64,000 nucleotides of DNA from Euphorbia lathyris (Eukaryota; Streptophyta; Magnoliopsida; Malpighiales; Euphorbiaceae). How positions within the stretch are numbered: the first letter of the stretch is position 1; the number at the start of each line of letters is the position of its first letter. The stretch is taken from positions 86,116,441 to 86,180,440 of the forward strand of contig NC_088914.1 in assembly GCF_963576675.1 (NCBI RefSeq). The letters are read 5' to 3'. A program made the position numbers and the translations under genes. This document shows positions 43,997 to 54,869 of this stretch, piece after piece. The notes under the pieces were generated by a model. That model did no database searches, had not been told where the DNA came from, and saw only the letters and a list, made by a program, of their open reading frames with translations.

Positions 43997-46325
43997 ATGT
44001 CAGACCTCGACTTCGCGCCGTTTGACGACGATTATGTCCGCGAGGTCTCTAACGAGGTCGAAAAGATGGTTGAGGAGGCTTCAACCAGCTCTCCTGGGTG
44101 TAATTCTCATCCCGCCGACTTCCTTCATCTGGCGAATACAACCGACGAGGGTTTAGGTTTTGACCCTAAAAAGTTGATTCCGCCACCTGTCCCAACCCCT
44201 CGTTTGTTACCAAAGAAGGACAGGTCGGGAAGTCTGGTTTGTCAAGAGACAATCGATGATTTGCGGGAGCAGTATCCCTGGCTCCGAGGTCTCGAGACTA
44301 TCATTCCTGGGGAGGATAGGGGACCAGGCGATTACCCAAAGGGGTACTTCACTATTTTCGTGGCCCAGATTATCTGCGGCTTCACTTATCCACTGGCGGA
44401 TGAGATTGCTTCCGTCCTAGGCGGTTACGGAATCGCGCCCGGGCAATTGCATCCTAACGGTTGGGCCGATTTGACTCTGGACAAATTCTTGGCAGATTGT
44501 TTGGAGGTTCCCTTTTCGCCCAAAATCCTCTCCAAGCTCCACCATTTCAAAAGCTCGGCGGGGTATTTCACTTTCATCCGCCAGAGAGGATACTATGGTT
44601 TTGACGAGAAGCTGAACAAGATCCGCGAGTGGGATCGATCTTACTTTTTTATCAAGTTTAATGAGGAAAACCTGAACTTCCTTCGTTGCTGGAGCCGACC
44701 CAACGTAAAGAGTTTGAACTTCGGGTACCCCAGCAAGGAAGAATCCGCCGTTATCAAGTTCTTGAAGAGCACTCCTCCTTTTGTATGGACATACGATCAG
44801 GCCTTTCATATGCTAAGGAGCCGAGTAGTGATTGCGTACCGCGAGGGGGATCGCGTTGTCTATATTCCTTATCGCGTTTTTGTGCAAGGTACTTTTTATT
44901 TCCAAGTTGATGGTTTCTTTTAACCCTTTGCAGGGGTGATCCTTTATCTCAAATCGCTGCAGATCGGGAGGCTAAAGCCCTGGCGAGAAGAAAGAAGCGG
45001 ATGACGGAAACCGCTTCCGTTGTAGGGGCGGATCCTTCTAGAGGGACGATTCCTTCTATTGGGGCGGCTTCCCCGGTTAGGGCTTCCGCTTCACAAGGTC
45101 CCGCTTCTGCCTCCGAGGATCTTCCTTTAACCAGAAAGCGGAAGATAAGTGCGGATACAGAGTCTTCTCGTTCTAAAAAGAAGAACACTTCTGTGTCCCT
45201 TACTGTTGGCGGCGCACCTGTATCCGCCTTGTCTAAAGGAAAGAGCAGTACCCCCATTCACGAGGTATCTTGATCTGCTCCCTCTCGTATTGCTACTTTT
45301 TCCTCATGAGCTATCTGCCGTTCTCTTGATATTTTTCTTTATGCTTTTGCAGCCAATCCCCAATATTAGCGGATGGTGGACTAGGACTTTCGGCCTGGCC
45401 GTGAACTTCTCTTGCAAGGATATTGTATCTTCCATATGCAATGTCCTCGGGCGACTTCCCTCTGCCTCCCGTGTGCGCGAGCAGGTACCGCTCCCTACTG
45501 CTGTGGAAGGGATCGAGAAGCGTTCTGTAGAGGTATATTATTGCTTTGTCCTTCGCTTTCAAATATCTTGTGTTCATTGTAACCGCATATTTCTATTCGC
45601 CCATTTTTATTTGTGAGACGTGCTATATGCAGATTATCAATTTCGCTGAGGGCATTCTCCGAAGGGATGCAGAGCGAGCCAAGGAGTTGGAAAGTCTTGG
45701 TACGGAATTGGCGACTCAGAAGTCGCTTTATAATGATGTCCAAGGGAAGGTGAAGGTCATAGAGGGCACCTGTCAGAAGGCCGTGGGCGAGAAGGAGGAG
45801 GCCCTTAAATCCCTTCAGGCCAAGTCCGATGAACTGCAAAAAGCCCTCGACGACCTAGCTGCTTTCAAGGAGGCCCAAAAGAAGAGGGTTGAGGAGATTT
45901 TGGCTGAAGATGGCGCCCGCATCTACTGGTATGGGGAGCGGATTCATGCGGCTTATGAGCACGGGCATCAGGGTCTAGTACTTAACCGCCCCAAAGTTCC
46001 CATCCCTGAAAAGGATTTAACTGGGGAGTGGGATAAGCTGGAAGCCGAGGATGCTGATATGGATGAGGTACTCTTCTTAGATTGGAAGAGTCTTCAGGAT
46101 CCTCCGATTAGCTGCGAGATCCCTATTCAGCCCGCGGAAGGAGAGGCACCCCAAGCCGTTTCTCAACCTGTGCAAGAGGTACCTCTCACCGAAGAGGTTA
46201 CTGAAGCGGTTACCGATTCAAGGGTTGAGGATTCGCTTGAAGTAGATCCTCCTACCGGAGGAGATGAGGGAGTCGCCGCAGTCCAGGAGGGCATTAGGGG
46301 CGAAGGAGAGGAAGCTGTAGCCTAG
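43997..46325 (+). CDS. T2 antisense accessory ORF, probably four exons
   Basis: A long coding region on the strand opposite to T2 gag-pol. It starts at ATG 43997 (MSDLDFAPFDDDYVREV). Exon 1 runs to about 44888 with a globular domain (GYFTIFVAQIICGFTYPLADE, PNGWADLTLDKFLADC, HFKSSAGYFTF) like the putative gypsy-type transposon proteins of plants. Likely introns: about 44889-44962, 45265-45352 and 45533-45632, all GT-AG. Exon 3 (45353-45532) and exon 4 (45633-46325) join in frame without stops. The exon 1-2 junction is uncertain: the best acceptor by eye (AG at 44932-44933) is out of frame, while AG at 44961-44962 is in frame. Exon 2 is Ala/Ser-rich with a basic patch (LTRKRKISAD). Exon 4 has a coiled coil (ERAKELESLGTELATQKSL) and an acidic end. 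Function is unknown. Confidence 0.72.
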
Positions 46326-47007
46326 CTTAACTTATATTTGGACTTTTGTATGTAACAAACCGCTCTGATATATATATTTTCTTTCGGTTGTTGCTTTTCA
46401 TATGTGTGTGATTGTCACTTTTTTGCCCTTTATATGTGCCCTTTGTCCTTTTGCCGACTCCATATTTGTGTTTCTTCATAGCTAGGGTGGCCAGACCCTT
46501 TTTGCAATTTTGAGTACTCGTTTATTCGCTTAATTTTATGCCTTAACTTATAATTCTTCTTTCGAAAATAATCATAAGTTTTGATCATAAGGTTTTGCGA
46601 GTGATGCGTAATCATGCATCCGCCTTTCTTTAACAGGCAACACATTTATGTGTTTTTGATTTTAACCCTAAGGTTTTTTGCGAGTGATACGTAATCAAGC
46701 ATCCGCCTTTCTTTAACAGGCAACACATTTATGTGTTTTTGATTTTAAACCTAAGGTTTTTTGCGAGTGATGCGTAATCATGCATCCGCCTTTCTTTAAG
46801 AGGCAACACATTTATGTGTTTTTGTAAAGAATCCGCATTTTGTTGTAACATACTGAGTGAATGTAATAACTTTTATTGATGACGAGAAAAAGTTTATTAC
46901 ATATGTACACCAATTGTGCGGGATCGAAGCCTCATTAAAACCTTTTATCAGAAAACCCAGTGGGAAAAACTCATAAAAGGAAAAAGAGTACTCGTCATTT
47001 CCTCGAA
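46326..47007. other. T2 region between antisense ORF and pol end
   Basis: No gene. Here the antisense ORF and pol converge tail to tail. It contains the 83-bp tandem repeats (46597-46826); the rest is AT-rich. Confidence 0.8.
46597..46826. repeat. 83-bp tandem repeat, about 2.8 copies
   Basis: GCGAGTG recurs at 46597, 46680 and 46763, an exact period of 83 bp. Copies differ at a few bases (for example ATGCG/ATACG, and TTTAACAGG/TTTAAGAGG). Such arrays near the 3' end of Tat elements are a known source of plant satellite DNA. Confidence 0.93.
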
Positions 47008-50000
47008 CTACTCGGCCTTTCTATATAGGCGTAGATTCTCTAGATTCCAGGTGCGCGGGAGCTTCTTTCCACTCATTTCTTCTATTTCGAAAGTGGCCGG
47101 TCCCATCTTCCTGGATACTTTGTATGGCCCGATCCAGTTGACGCCTAGCTTGCCTTTGCCATCTCTAGACTATATTTTATCTGCTTTTTTCAAGACCAAG
47201 TCGTTTTCGTTGATCATTACTTTTCGCACTCTTCTGTCATGGTATTTCTTGATTCTATTGCGGTACATTGCCATTCGCATGTAAGCTTTTTCTCTTCGTT
47301 CCTCCACAGAATCCAAAGCATCTCTGATGTTGATAGGATTTTGTGTGTCGCAATAATAAATTGTCCGATCTGTGGGCGACTTGATTTCAACAGGTAGGAC
47401 TGTTTCGGCTCCATAAACTAGCGAGAAAGGTGTTTCGCCTGTTGCTGCCTTTACAGAGGTTCTGTATGCCCACAACATATGGGGTATCTCATCCGCCCAA
47501 CTTGTTTTTTTGTCACCTAGCCGCTTCTTGATGCCTTGAACCATGGCCCTGTTGGTAACCTCCGTCATACCATTTGATTGGGGATGGTTTACAGAAGAAA
47601 AATGATTCTTGATTCCCATGCTTTCGCAGTATGTTTTGAACTTGGCACAGTTGAACTGGGTGCCATTGTCGGTTATAAGCTTCTGCGGGATCCCAAATCG
47701 CATGATAATGTTCTCTCGTAAGAACTCGATCATTCGCTCAGGTGTTTGTGCGGTTACTGCCTCCGCTTCTACCCATTTGCTGAAGTGGTCCACTGCGACT
47801 ATCAAATACTTCCTTTTCTTTGTTGTTTCTGGGAATGGACCCACTATATCAATTCCCCATGTTGCGAATGGCCACGCCGTCATTATAGTGATTTGTTCAG
47901 CTCCGGGAACATGCTTTTCATTCGCATGGATTTGACAGTTGTGACATTCCGCAACCATCTTCTGGGAATCTTCCACCACATTGGGCCAGTAGTATCCCAT
48001 CAGTTTGACCTTTCTTGCCAATGCCGCCGAAGCTTCGTGCGCGCCACAAATTCCTTCGTGTAGTTCTCGCACCACATAGTCTCCTTCATTGCGACTAACG
48101 CATTTCAACCATGGACATGTGTACGATTTCCGATACAAAGTTCCATCCCGCATTGAATATCGTGCCGACTGCCCAATTATTTTTCTGGCTAAGCTCTTAT
48201 CAACCGGAAAATCTCCCTGCTCCAGATATTGACGGATTGGCATCCGCCAATCTTCATCGTCTTCCAGTTCCTTGATGATCATAATTTGATCAACCTCGAA
48301 TGCTGGTGCCGATTTTATTTCCAAGCTGCATGCTTTTTGACTCCATGGTTCTATACTTGCCGCTGCTTTTGCCAATTCGTCAACTTTTGCATTTTAGCCT
48401 CGTGGAACATGCACCATCTCCCAAACGACTCCCTTGTGCGTTAACTCTTGTGTCAATCGGCTGACCACCTGATGGTATTTTACTAGCTCCTCCTGTTTCA
48501 CCAGATAATTTTTTGTGATCTGGTTTATCATGAGTTTGGAATCGCTGTAGATTACCACTCTTTCTGGGGTGAGTTCATTGAGCAACCTCAATCCACATAT
48601 CATAGCCTCGTATTCTGCGGCATTATTGGTAGTTTTGAAAGTTAATTTTGCTGCATAGTACAGGCGGATAACCTCCGGACCTTTGATGACGATTCCTAGC
48701 CCAGCTCCGTTTGCAGATAAGGCCCCATCTGTGTACATGCTCCACTCTTCTTTTTGTGCCTTTGGACATTCATTATCATCCCAGGTGAATTCGTTCATGA
48801 AGTCGGCGAGCACTTGGCTCTTTAGCGCTGGTCTTCCTTCATAGCGGATATCGTATTCGCCCAGGCGAATTGACCATTCCATCAACCGGCCGGATGCGTC
48901 AGGTTTCTGCAATACCTTTCGCATTGGGATGCCAGTTCTCACAATGACAGTATGCGCCTGAAAATATGGTTTCAATCTAGTCGCCGTGGTTATCACCGCG
49001 AGGGCCATTTTGTCCAACTTCGAATACCGGAGTTCTGCGTCCTTCAAGACTTTGCTCACGTAGTATACTGGATATTGTTGCCCTTCTTCTTCTCGCACCA
49101 TCACAGTGCATATCGCCATGCTGGTGACGGATACATAAAGAAACAAATCTTCTCCGTCTTCCGGCCTGCTCATTAAGGGCGGATAACATAGTAATCGCTT
49201 TATCCCCTCAAATGCTTCTTGACAATCCAGCGTCCATTCAAAGGACTTGGATTTTTTGATGGCATTGTAGAAAGGTAGGCATCGCCTAGCTGAGCATGAT
49301 ATGAATCGCCCTAATGCCACCAACCGCCCGTTCAGTCTCTGTACTTCCCTTATGTTCCTTGGCGTCTTCATCTCCATTACTGCTTTAACCTTCTCAGGAT
49401 TCGCCTCAACCCCTTTGCCGCTAACAATGAAACCCAGGAACTTTCCCGCTCTTGCTCCGAATGTGCATTTCTCTGGGTTCAATTTGAGGCCATATTTGAT
49501 CAACACTTCTAGGATTTCTTTGATATCCCGCGGGTGGTCTTGCATTTTCTTGCTTTTGATGATCATGTCATCAACATAGATCGAGAAGTTCTCGCCGGAT
49601 TTGTCTGAAAATATCTTGTTCATCATCCTCTGGTATGTTGCTCCCGCGTTTTTCAATCCAAAGGGCATCACCTTGAAGCAATAAGTCGCCTGGTGAGTTA
49701 TGAATGATGTTTTGATTTCATCCGCCTTCTCCATGGGTATCTGATGGTAACTGGATTTCACGTCGGTGAATGATAAAGCTTCATATCCTGCAGTTCCATC
49801 TACCAATATATCAATGTTAGGAAGTGGATACATATCTTTCGGACATGCCTTGTTCAAGTCTTTGAAGTCGACGCACATTCTGTACGTTCCATTCGGCTTT
49901 TTGACTAGCACCGCATTGGCTAGCCATTCCGGATAGGTGACTTCTCGAATCGCATCCGACCTTAGCAAGTCCGCCACTGCTTTTTCAATCGCCTTTTGCC

Positions 50001-52629
50001 GCTCAGGAGCATGTCCCCTCTTCTTTTGCCGCATTGGGGTTGCCCCTTTGTCTACATTCAACCGATGGGTTGCTACGTCTGGGCTTATTCCTTTTAGCAC
50101 TTCATTTGGGGCGGCAAATGCCGACTCACATTGGATCAATACCTCGGTAATGGCTTTCTTTGTTTCTTCTGAGAGTCCAGCCACTATTCGCACGTTCTTG
50201 TCATTCGAGATGGCGAATAGTTCCGTTTCTCCCAATGCTTCCGCCGGCAGCTTCTCTTCGACTTCATCCTCCTCTTCCGGTTTTGGTTCAAGTGATAATG
50301 TATAGGCCTGTTGAGATACAAGTTGATCACCTTCAACTATGACTCGCCCTTGGTGTGTTGGCAAATGTAACGTTAAATGCTTCATTGAGATGAGCGACTC
50401 CGTCTCCGACAGGAATGGCCGTCCCAGAATTATGTTGTAGGCCAGTGGGAGATCAACAATTGTGAATTCTAAATCACCTCGCCATTTTAGATTCTTATCG
50501 CCCATTTCTGCCTCCAACACCACCTGCCCACTTGTTTGGGAGGATTGACCCCCAAAACCAGTTACGTCCATGAAGGTGTGTTCCACCCGCTCGTCGTTGA
50601 TTCCCAACTTGTTGAATGCTGTCCGGGTAATGACGTTGCAAGAACTTCCTGTGTCGATAAGGACCCGCTTGACGTCCCATCCTTCAACGGCCATCGTGAT
50701 CACCAGGGCATCCGCATGTGGCTCCGTGATTCTCGCAAATGAGTAATTGAGGGCATCCCCCCTATGTGTGTTGCTCTTTCGCCGTTCACGGCGAGTTCTT
50801 TTTGTTGGAGGCTCGTAGATTCCGCCTGCTATCACGTTTATCACCCCTTTCTTCTGCTTCTTTTCTGGCCGTGTTTCTCCCTTATACGGGAGCGTTGTTT
50901 TCTCATCAGCGGTTTCTTTTCTTACAAATTGACTCAGCTTGCCTCTCTCGATCAGTTTTTCTATTTCCTTCTTCAGTTCGTAGCAATCATCTGTGTCATG
51001 GCCATTCAACCTGTGGAACCTGTAATACTTACTGGGATAGCGCCCCAAACTGGTTCGGCCTTTCACCTCGGGGAACCGCACATCCTTCTTCAAGGGGCTC
51101 TTTTCGATCCAAAGTAACACCTCTTGGCGAGTCGTGTTTAGTGGCGTGTGATATCCTCCACCTTGAAAGGGACGATCGCCTCTTCGAACAAAATTACTTT
51201 TGGACTGGGTCTGACGCCGACTGTCCGAAGTGGTTCTAGCGGCCTCTCTTTCTCGCCGAGTTTGGGCCCTATGTTCCCTGTTGACATCATCCACTTCCAT
51301 GAATTCCTTTGCTATCTTCATGAGCTCGGCTACAGTGCGTGGTTTGTTACGGATGATTTCTTCTCGCATGCTCCAATCTGTGGTTCCATCCGCCATGATG
51401 TTGCGAATACTCACGATATCTGGGTTCTGCAATCGCACCAGGATATCGTTAAAGGCGACAACAAATTCCCTTAGGGAATTATAGTTTCTCTGTTTGATCT
51501 CCTTCAGCTGCCTATCTGTCACATCTGCCGCTTTACAGCCCACGAACTTCGCACAGAAATCCCGACTATATTGTTGCCAATTGTGAATAGATTCTGCCGG
51601 TAAAGATCGAAACCAATCAGATGCCGCACCGCCCAAAGTTGTCAAGAATAACCTGCAAATTATGCTTTCGCTTGCCCCTGCAACATCCATTAACTCTCTG
51701 TAGTTCCTGACATGAGCCTCAGGGTCAGAATTTGGATCCCCATAGTATTTTGGTATGGCAGGTGCTTTGATTCTGTGATCTGGAATGAATTCCCGCAACG
51801 AAGGGGCAAAAGGTGAATCGCTCTGGACCTCTGCTCTCGGCCGAGGTGAGTACCCCATTCACTCCATCATGCTCCGTAATTGATCTTCTAAGTCAATATC
51901 GGGTACCCACCGGACCTCTTCCATCCGCTGCTGGTGAATTCTGGATGGCATCCACTCGCCCATCGGTGTTGAGACGGGTGCCTGTTGGTGGACCAATCGC
52001 CGTCCCGTTATAAGATCAAAGTTCCATGTGTGCTCACGCCCAGACATAGTTGTGTTAGGCGTCATCAATTCCGAACGTCTGTGAGGAAAAGGTTCCAGTT
52101 GTTGTAGCGGAAGAGTGCCTTGCATTCCTGGCAACGGTTGGGATGGTTGCCAGGTTGGATGTGTCATCGTAATGAGATCTGGGTGCGAGTAGTTGCTCGG
52201 GTGACTGTGTGGATTCGTGCGACTACTCTGGCCCACTTGATTTGGCACCTGAGATGGCTGCGGAAGGACAGGTATGATAGGAATAGTCGGTGATTGTGTT
52301 GAGATAACCACAGGTTCCTGAGGGGCAGGCGCCATGGCGGTATCGCGTTCGGCGAGGGCGGTTAATAAATTAATCATTCGATCGCCAGCCGCCTGGCTCA
52401 TATTCGAAGCCAAGACCTGTCCTGCCATCTGCATGAAATCGCTATTGGACATCTCCATTTCATTTTGCACCTGCACTTCCAATAAGGGACCCAATTGTCC
52501 CGAGGGGCCTGACGAGCTAGGCACCACAGGCTGAGTACCTGCAGGCTGCGAATTTGCAATCCGTGAACCTCGTGAGTTTATGCTAGTGGATCTGGTCGTA
52601 ACACCGGTCGTTCGTGATGGTTCTGACAT
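47008..52629 (-). pseudogene. gag-pol: T2 gag-pol: gag, protease, RT, RNase H, integrase in one frame with three stops
   Basis: One frame from ATG 52629 to 47008, without frameshift. Stops lie at 51859-51861 (TGA), 48394-48396 (TAA) and 47170-47172 (TAG). Gag follows an N-terminal Ser/Gln-rich region. In the nucleocapsid the first Cys of the C-X2-H-X4-H-X4-C knuckle is replaced by Tyr (YRFHRLNGHDTDDC). Protease has IDTGSS, and RT has YVDD at 49567-49578. RNase H has YTDGALSANG, NNAAEYEA and YSDSK. Integrase has the zinc module (HEGICGAHE to CHNC), then GIDIVGP, TDNGTQF and a Glu near SNGMTEVTNRA, completing D,D-35-E. A C-terminal integrase domain follows (GPYKV, NLRLY). It is one of the best-preserved pols here, but cannot make full-length protein. 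Confidence 0.93.
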
Positions 52630-52668
52630 GTTCTTCGTGTACCTTTAACCAAGTGTTGGTAAAAAAGG

Positions 52669-52686
52669 TCCACGCTCACCGCACCA
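52669..52686 (-). other. T2 primer binding site, tRNA-Phe
   Basis: The plus strand reads TCCACGCTCACCGCACCA, which equals the 3' end of plant tRNA-Phe including CCA over 18 nt. The complement is the primer site, one base from the LTR. I matched this from memory of the tRNA sequence. Confidence 0.85.
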
Positions 52687-52687
52687 A

Positions 52688-53153
52688 TGATAACTTGCTG
52701 GATCCGCTTTGATATTCTTTGCCGGAGTTACCTGCAAAACAAAACCGGAGACAGGATCTCCGGGAAAACTCTCCGACGATCAAGTCAGTTTTTGTAAAAA
52801 TGAGTCTATAATTTAGCAATAGCTTTGTGGGAAAAAATGTGAACGTACCTCCCCCCTTATTCTTAAGGCCTTTTATAGGTGTTTTTTGGGTAACCGCCGA
52901 GGGCGGTTACTCCTTAGTGGGCCACGTTCTGAGGGCGGTTACCCCTTTTTAGGCCATGTCCCTTTCGTGGCTTTCATGGCCACGAACGTGGTTCTGAGTG
53001 GGAGTCTTGACGCTCTGTTTAGGAATTCGGGGCGGTTTACTCGCTGCGCCCGCTTCCTTCATTCGGGTCCCGTTCAATCTTAGCCCATGGGGCTTTAATA
53101 TGGGCTGGGCTTGCGAAATGAATATAACCCGTTTTGGGCTTCGCGGGTTATCA
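52688..53153 (-). repeat. T2 5' LTR (466 bp)
   Basis: Complete: the plus strand opens TGATAACTTGCTGG and closes GGGTTATCA. The minus-strand TATA box TATAAAAGG is at 52869-52877. Confidence 0.94.
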
Positions 53154-53675
53154 CCTATTTTTGATTTCTAACATGTTTATAGGCTTAGATTTTAGCTTAG
53201 GGTGATAATTTTTTAGGTTTGAGAAAAACCTAAGTTTTGGTTTTTTTTTCTCTTTTCTCAAATTAATGTCTTGTTTGCTTTTAAATTCTTGATTTCCTTG
53301 CAATTTATGTTGACATAATGATTAATCTATAGTTTGGGTGTGAGTTCTATTCTCAATTTGTGAATATTTGGAGAAATTGCTCAATTTGGGCAAAATCCCC
53401 ATTTTAGCTCAAAGTTCAACTATTCAATTTATAGTTAGAAACTTGTCAATAGAGTTGTGAATTGCATTCTTTTTATGTTTTAGTCATTGGGTATCTTCAA
53501 TTTTGCATGAATTTTGTGAATTTCGGGTAAAACACTTAGGGACCAAATACTTATGGTTTAGTCCCTAAGTGCCTAAAGCTATGATTGTTGCCTATGAATG
53601 GTTTATTGGGGTTTTATGTTGAAACTTGTAAATATTTTCTAACTCTTCCATTTTTTGGTCTATTCCTCAGGAAAT
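53154..53675 (+). other. B2 ORF2 upstream region, right of T2
   Basis: No gene. AT-rich. A good 3' splice-site pattern (pyrimidine-rich, then TTCCTCAG ending at 53670) lies 5 nt before the ORF2 ATG. ORF2 may therefore have been expressed from a spliced leader that T2 now interrupts. Confidence 0.5.
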
Positions 53676-54869
53676 ATGGGTCGGAAAGGAAAAGCTAAGG
53701 TCGTCGTCGAGAACGAAGCCGAATCGGAGGTCGAATTCGACGAGAGCCTCCAAGCTAAGTATGATCCACCCTTTGGTTTTATTGATGAACGTGAGGGACT
53801 TTTGTATGATAGGTTTTCCAAGCAAGACCTTGCTACACATGTAGTTGTCGATCAAACCTATTTATCGAGTCTAGGCTTAAAGAAGGATTTCAATGAAATC
53901 CTCAAATTCCACGGCTGGTATAGACTAGCCACAACACAGACTCCGGTTTATCACAATTTTACCATAGAATTCTTGACCACTTGGAAAAAGGAGCTACCCT
54001 TGGGCGGTGGGAAGCATTCCTTTAGGCTAAACGGTAAACCTTACCGCCTTGATGCTACCACACTAGCAGCCCTAATGGGAGTTTATAATCACCCAGAGGC
54101 GATCTCAGACTTTGAGAAGCCTATAACAAAAGATATAGCTTGGGAACAACTCACAGGCATATCCGACTTTAACTCCCAGACTGCTAGCCCAATCACTCTC
54201 CTAGACCCACTTCTCAATCTTGTTCACAAGTTTGTGGCCCATAACTTGTTGGGCAAAAATGAGAGCAATAAAGTCTCAAAGACGGAATTGCTCATACTAT
54301 GGTGTGTGGCCAACCACAAACACGTGGACAATGTCAAGGCCATATTTGAAGGCTTCTCAAGCCAAACAAGTAGAAAACGCGGTTCCCTAGGTCTTGGGCA
54401 CTTAGTTACCAACCTACTTGAGAGCCAATTCAAGAATTTAGATAATCCCGAAATTGCTATTTATCCTACTCTGCTCAACTCCAAATTTTTGGGGAAATCT
54501 ACTTTTCAAGAAGTCTTAAACAGGAACCCAACCGGAGGAGCAAGCTCCAGCGGAGGAGGAAGAAAAAGATCACGAGTTCCACAACAGCGAAGGGATGAAG
54601 AACCTGAGGAAGAAGAACCTGCGTCAGCAGGAGACCAAAGGGAACACCAAGCGTCGGGGACGGAGGCCCAGTTCCAAGCCATCAACACCATGATGGCAGA
54701 AATGCGGGATCTTAACCTACGGACCTTTAACACTGTTCAACAGATGGACCAACGGTTCACCAACTTTGAGCAGAATATGGACCGAAGGCTTTCGGGTCTT
54801 GAATACGTAGCGGCTGATTACTGCGAGCGCTACAACATGCCTTGGCCATACCCCCCGACCGATCAGTAA
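53676..54869 (+). CDS. B2 ORF2: intact accessory protein, 397 aa
   Basis: Complete ORF with no stop or frameshift, from ATG 53676 (MGRKGKAKVVVENEAESE) to TAA 54867-54869. The N-terminus is basic, then acidic. The domain at about residues 60-240 has LKFHGWYRLATTQTPVYHNF, YRLDATTLAALMGVY, LDPLLNLVHKFVAHNLLGKN and KRGSLGLGHLVTNLL. The same order (GW, YP/YH, LxDPxLxLxHxF, KRxxxGLGHL) is seen in family A ORF2. This is followed by a Gly/Ser/Arg patch (GGASSSGGGRKRSRVPQQRR), an acidic stretch and a helical end (MMAEMRDLNLRTFNTVQQMD), perhaps a coiled coil. No signal peptide or membrane span. It sits in the env position of Athila elements but does not look like an envelope protein. I place it with plant transposon domain proteins of unknown function. 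Confidence 0.82.
   Translation: MGRKGKAKVVVENEAESEVEFDESLQAKYDPPFGFIDEREGLLYDRFSKQDLATHVVVDQTYLSSLGLKKDFNEILKFHGWYRLATTQTPVYHNFTIEFLTTWKKELPLGGGKHSFRLNGKPYRLDATTLAALMGVYNHPEAISDFEKPITKDIAWEQLTGISDFNSQTASPITLLDPLLNLVHKFVAHNLLGKNESNKVSKTELLILWCVANHKHVDNVKAIFEGFSSQTSRKRGSLGLGHLVTNLLESQFKNLDNPEIAIYPTLLNSKFLGKSTFQEVLNRNPTGGASSSGGGRKRSRVPQQRRDEEPEEEEPASAGDQREHQASGTEAQFQAINTMMAEMRDLNLRTFNTVQQMDQRFTNFEQNMDRRLSGLEYVAADYCERYNMPWPYPPTDQ

Larger units (their letters stand above)
43280..53153 (-). mobile_element. T2: nearly complete Tat-like Ty3/gypsy element, minus strand
   Basis: In its own direction: 5' LTR (52688-53153), tRNA-Phe primer site, gag-pol, tandem repeats, an antisense spliced ORF, polypurine tract and 3' LTR (43280-43731). 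An antisense ORF plus tandem repeats before the 3' LTR is known from the Tat lineage of plant Ty3/gypsy. The two LTRs show about four differences in 452 bp by hand count. The outer 14 bp of the 3' LTR and any left target duplication are missing. Confidence 0.93.
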
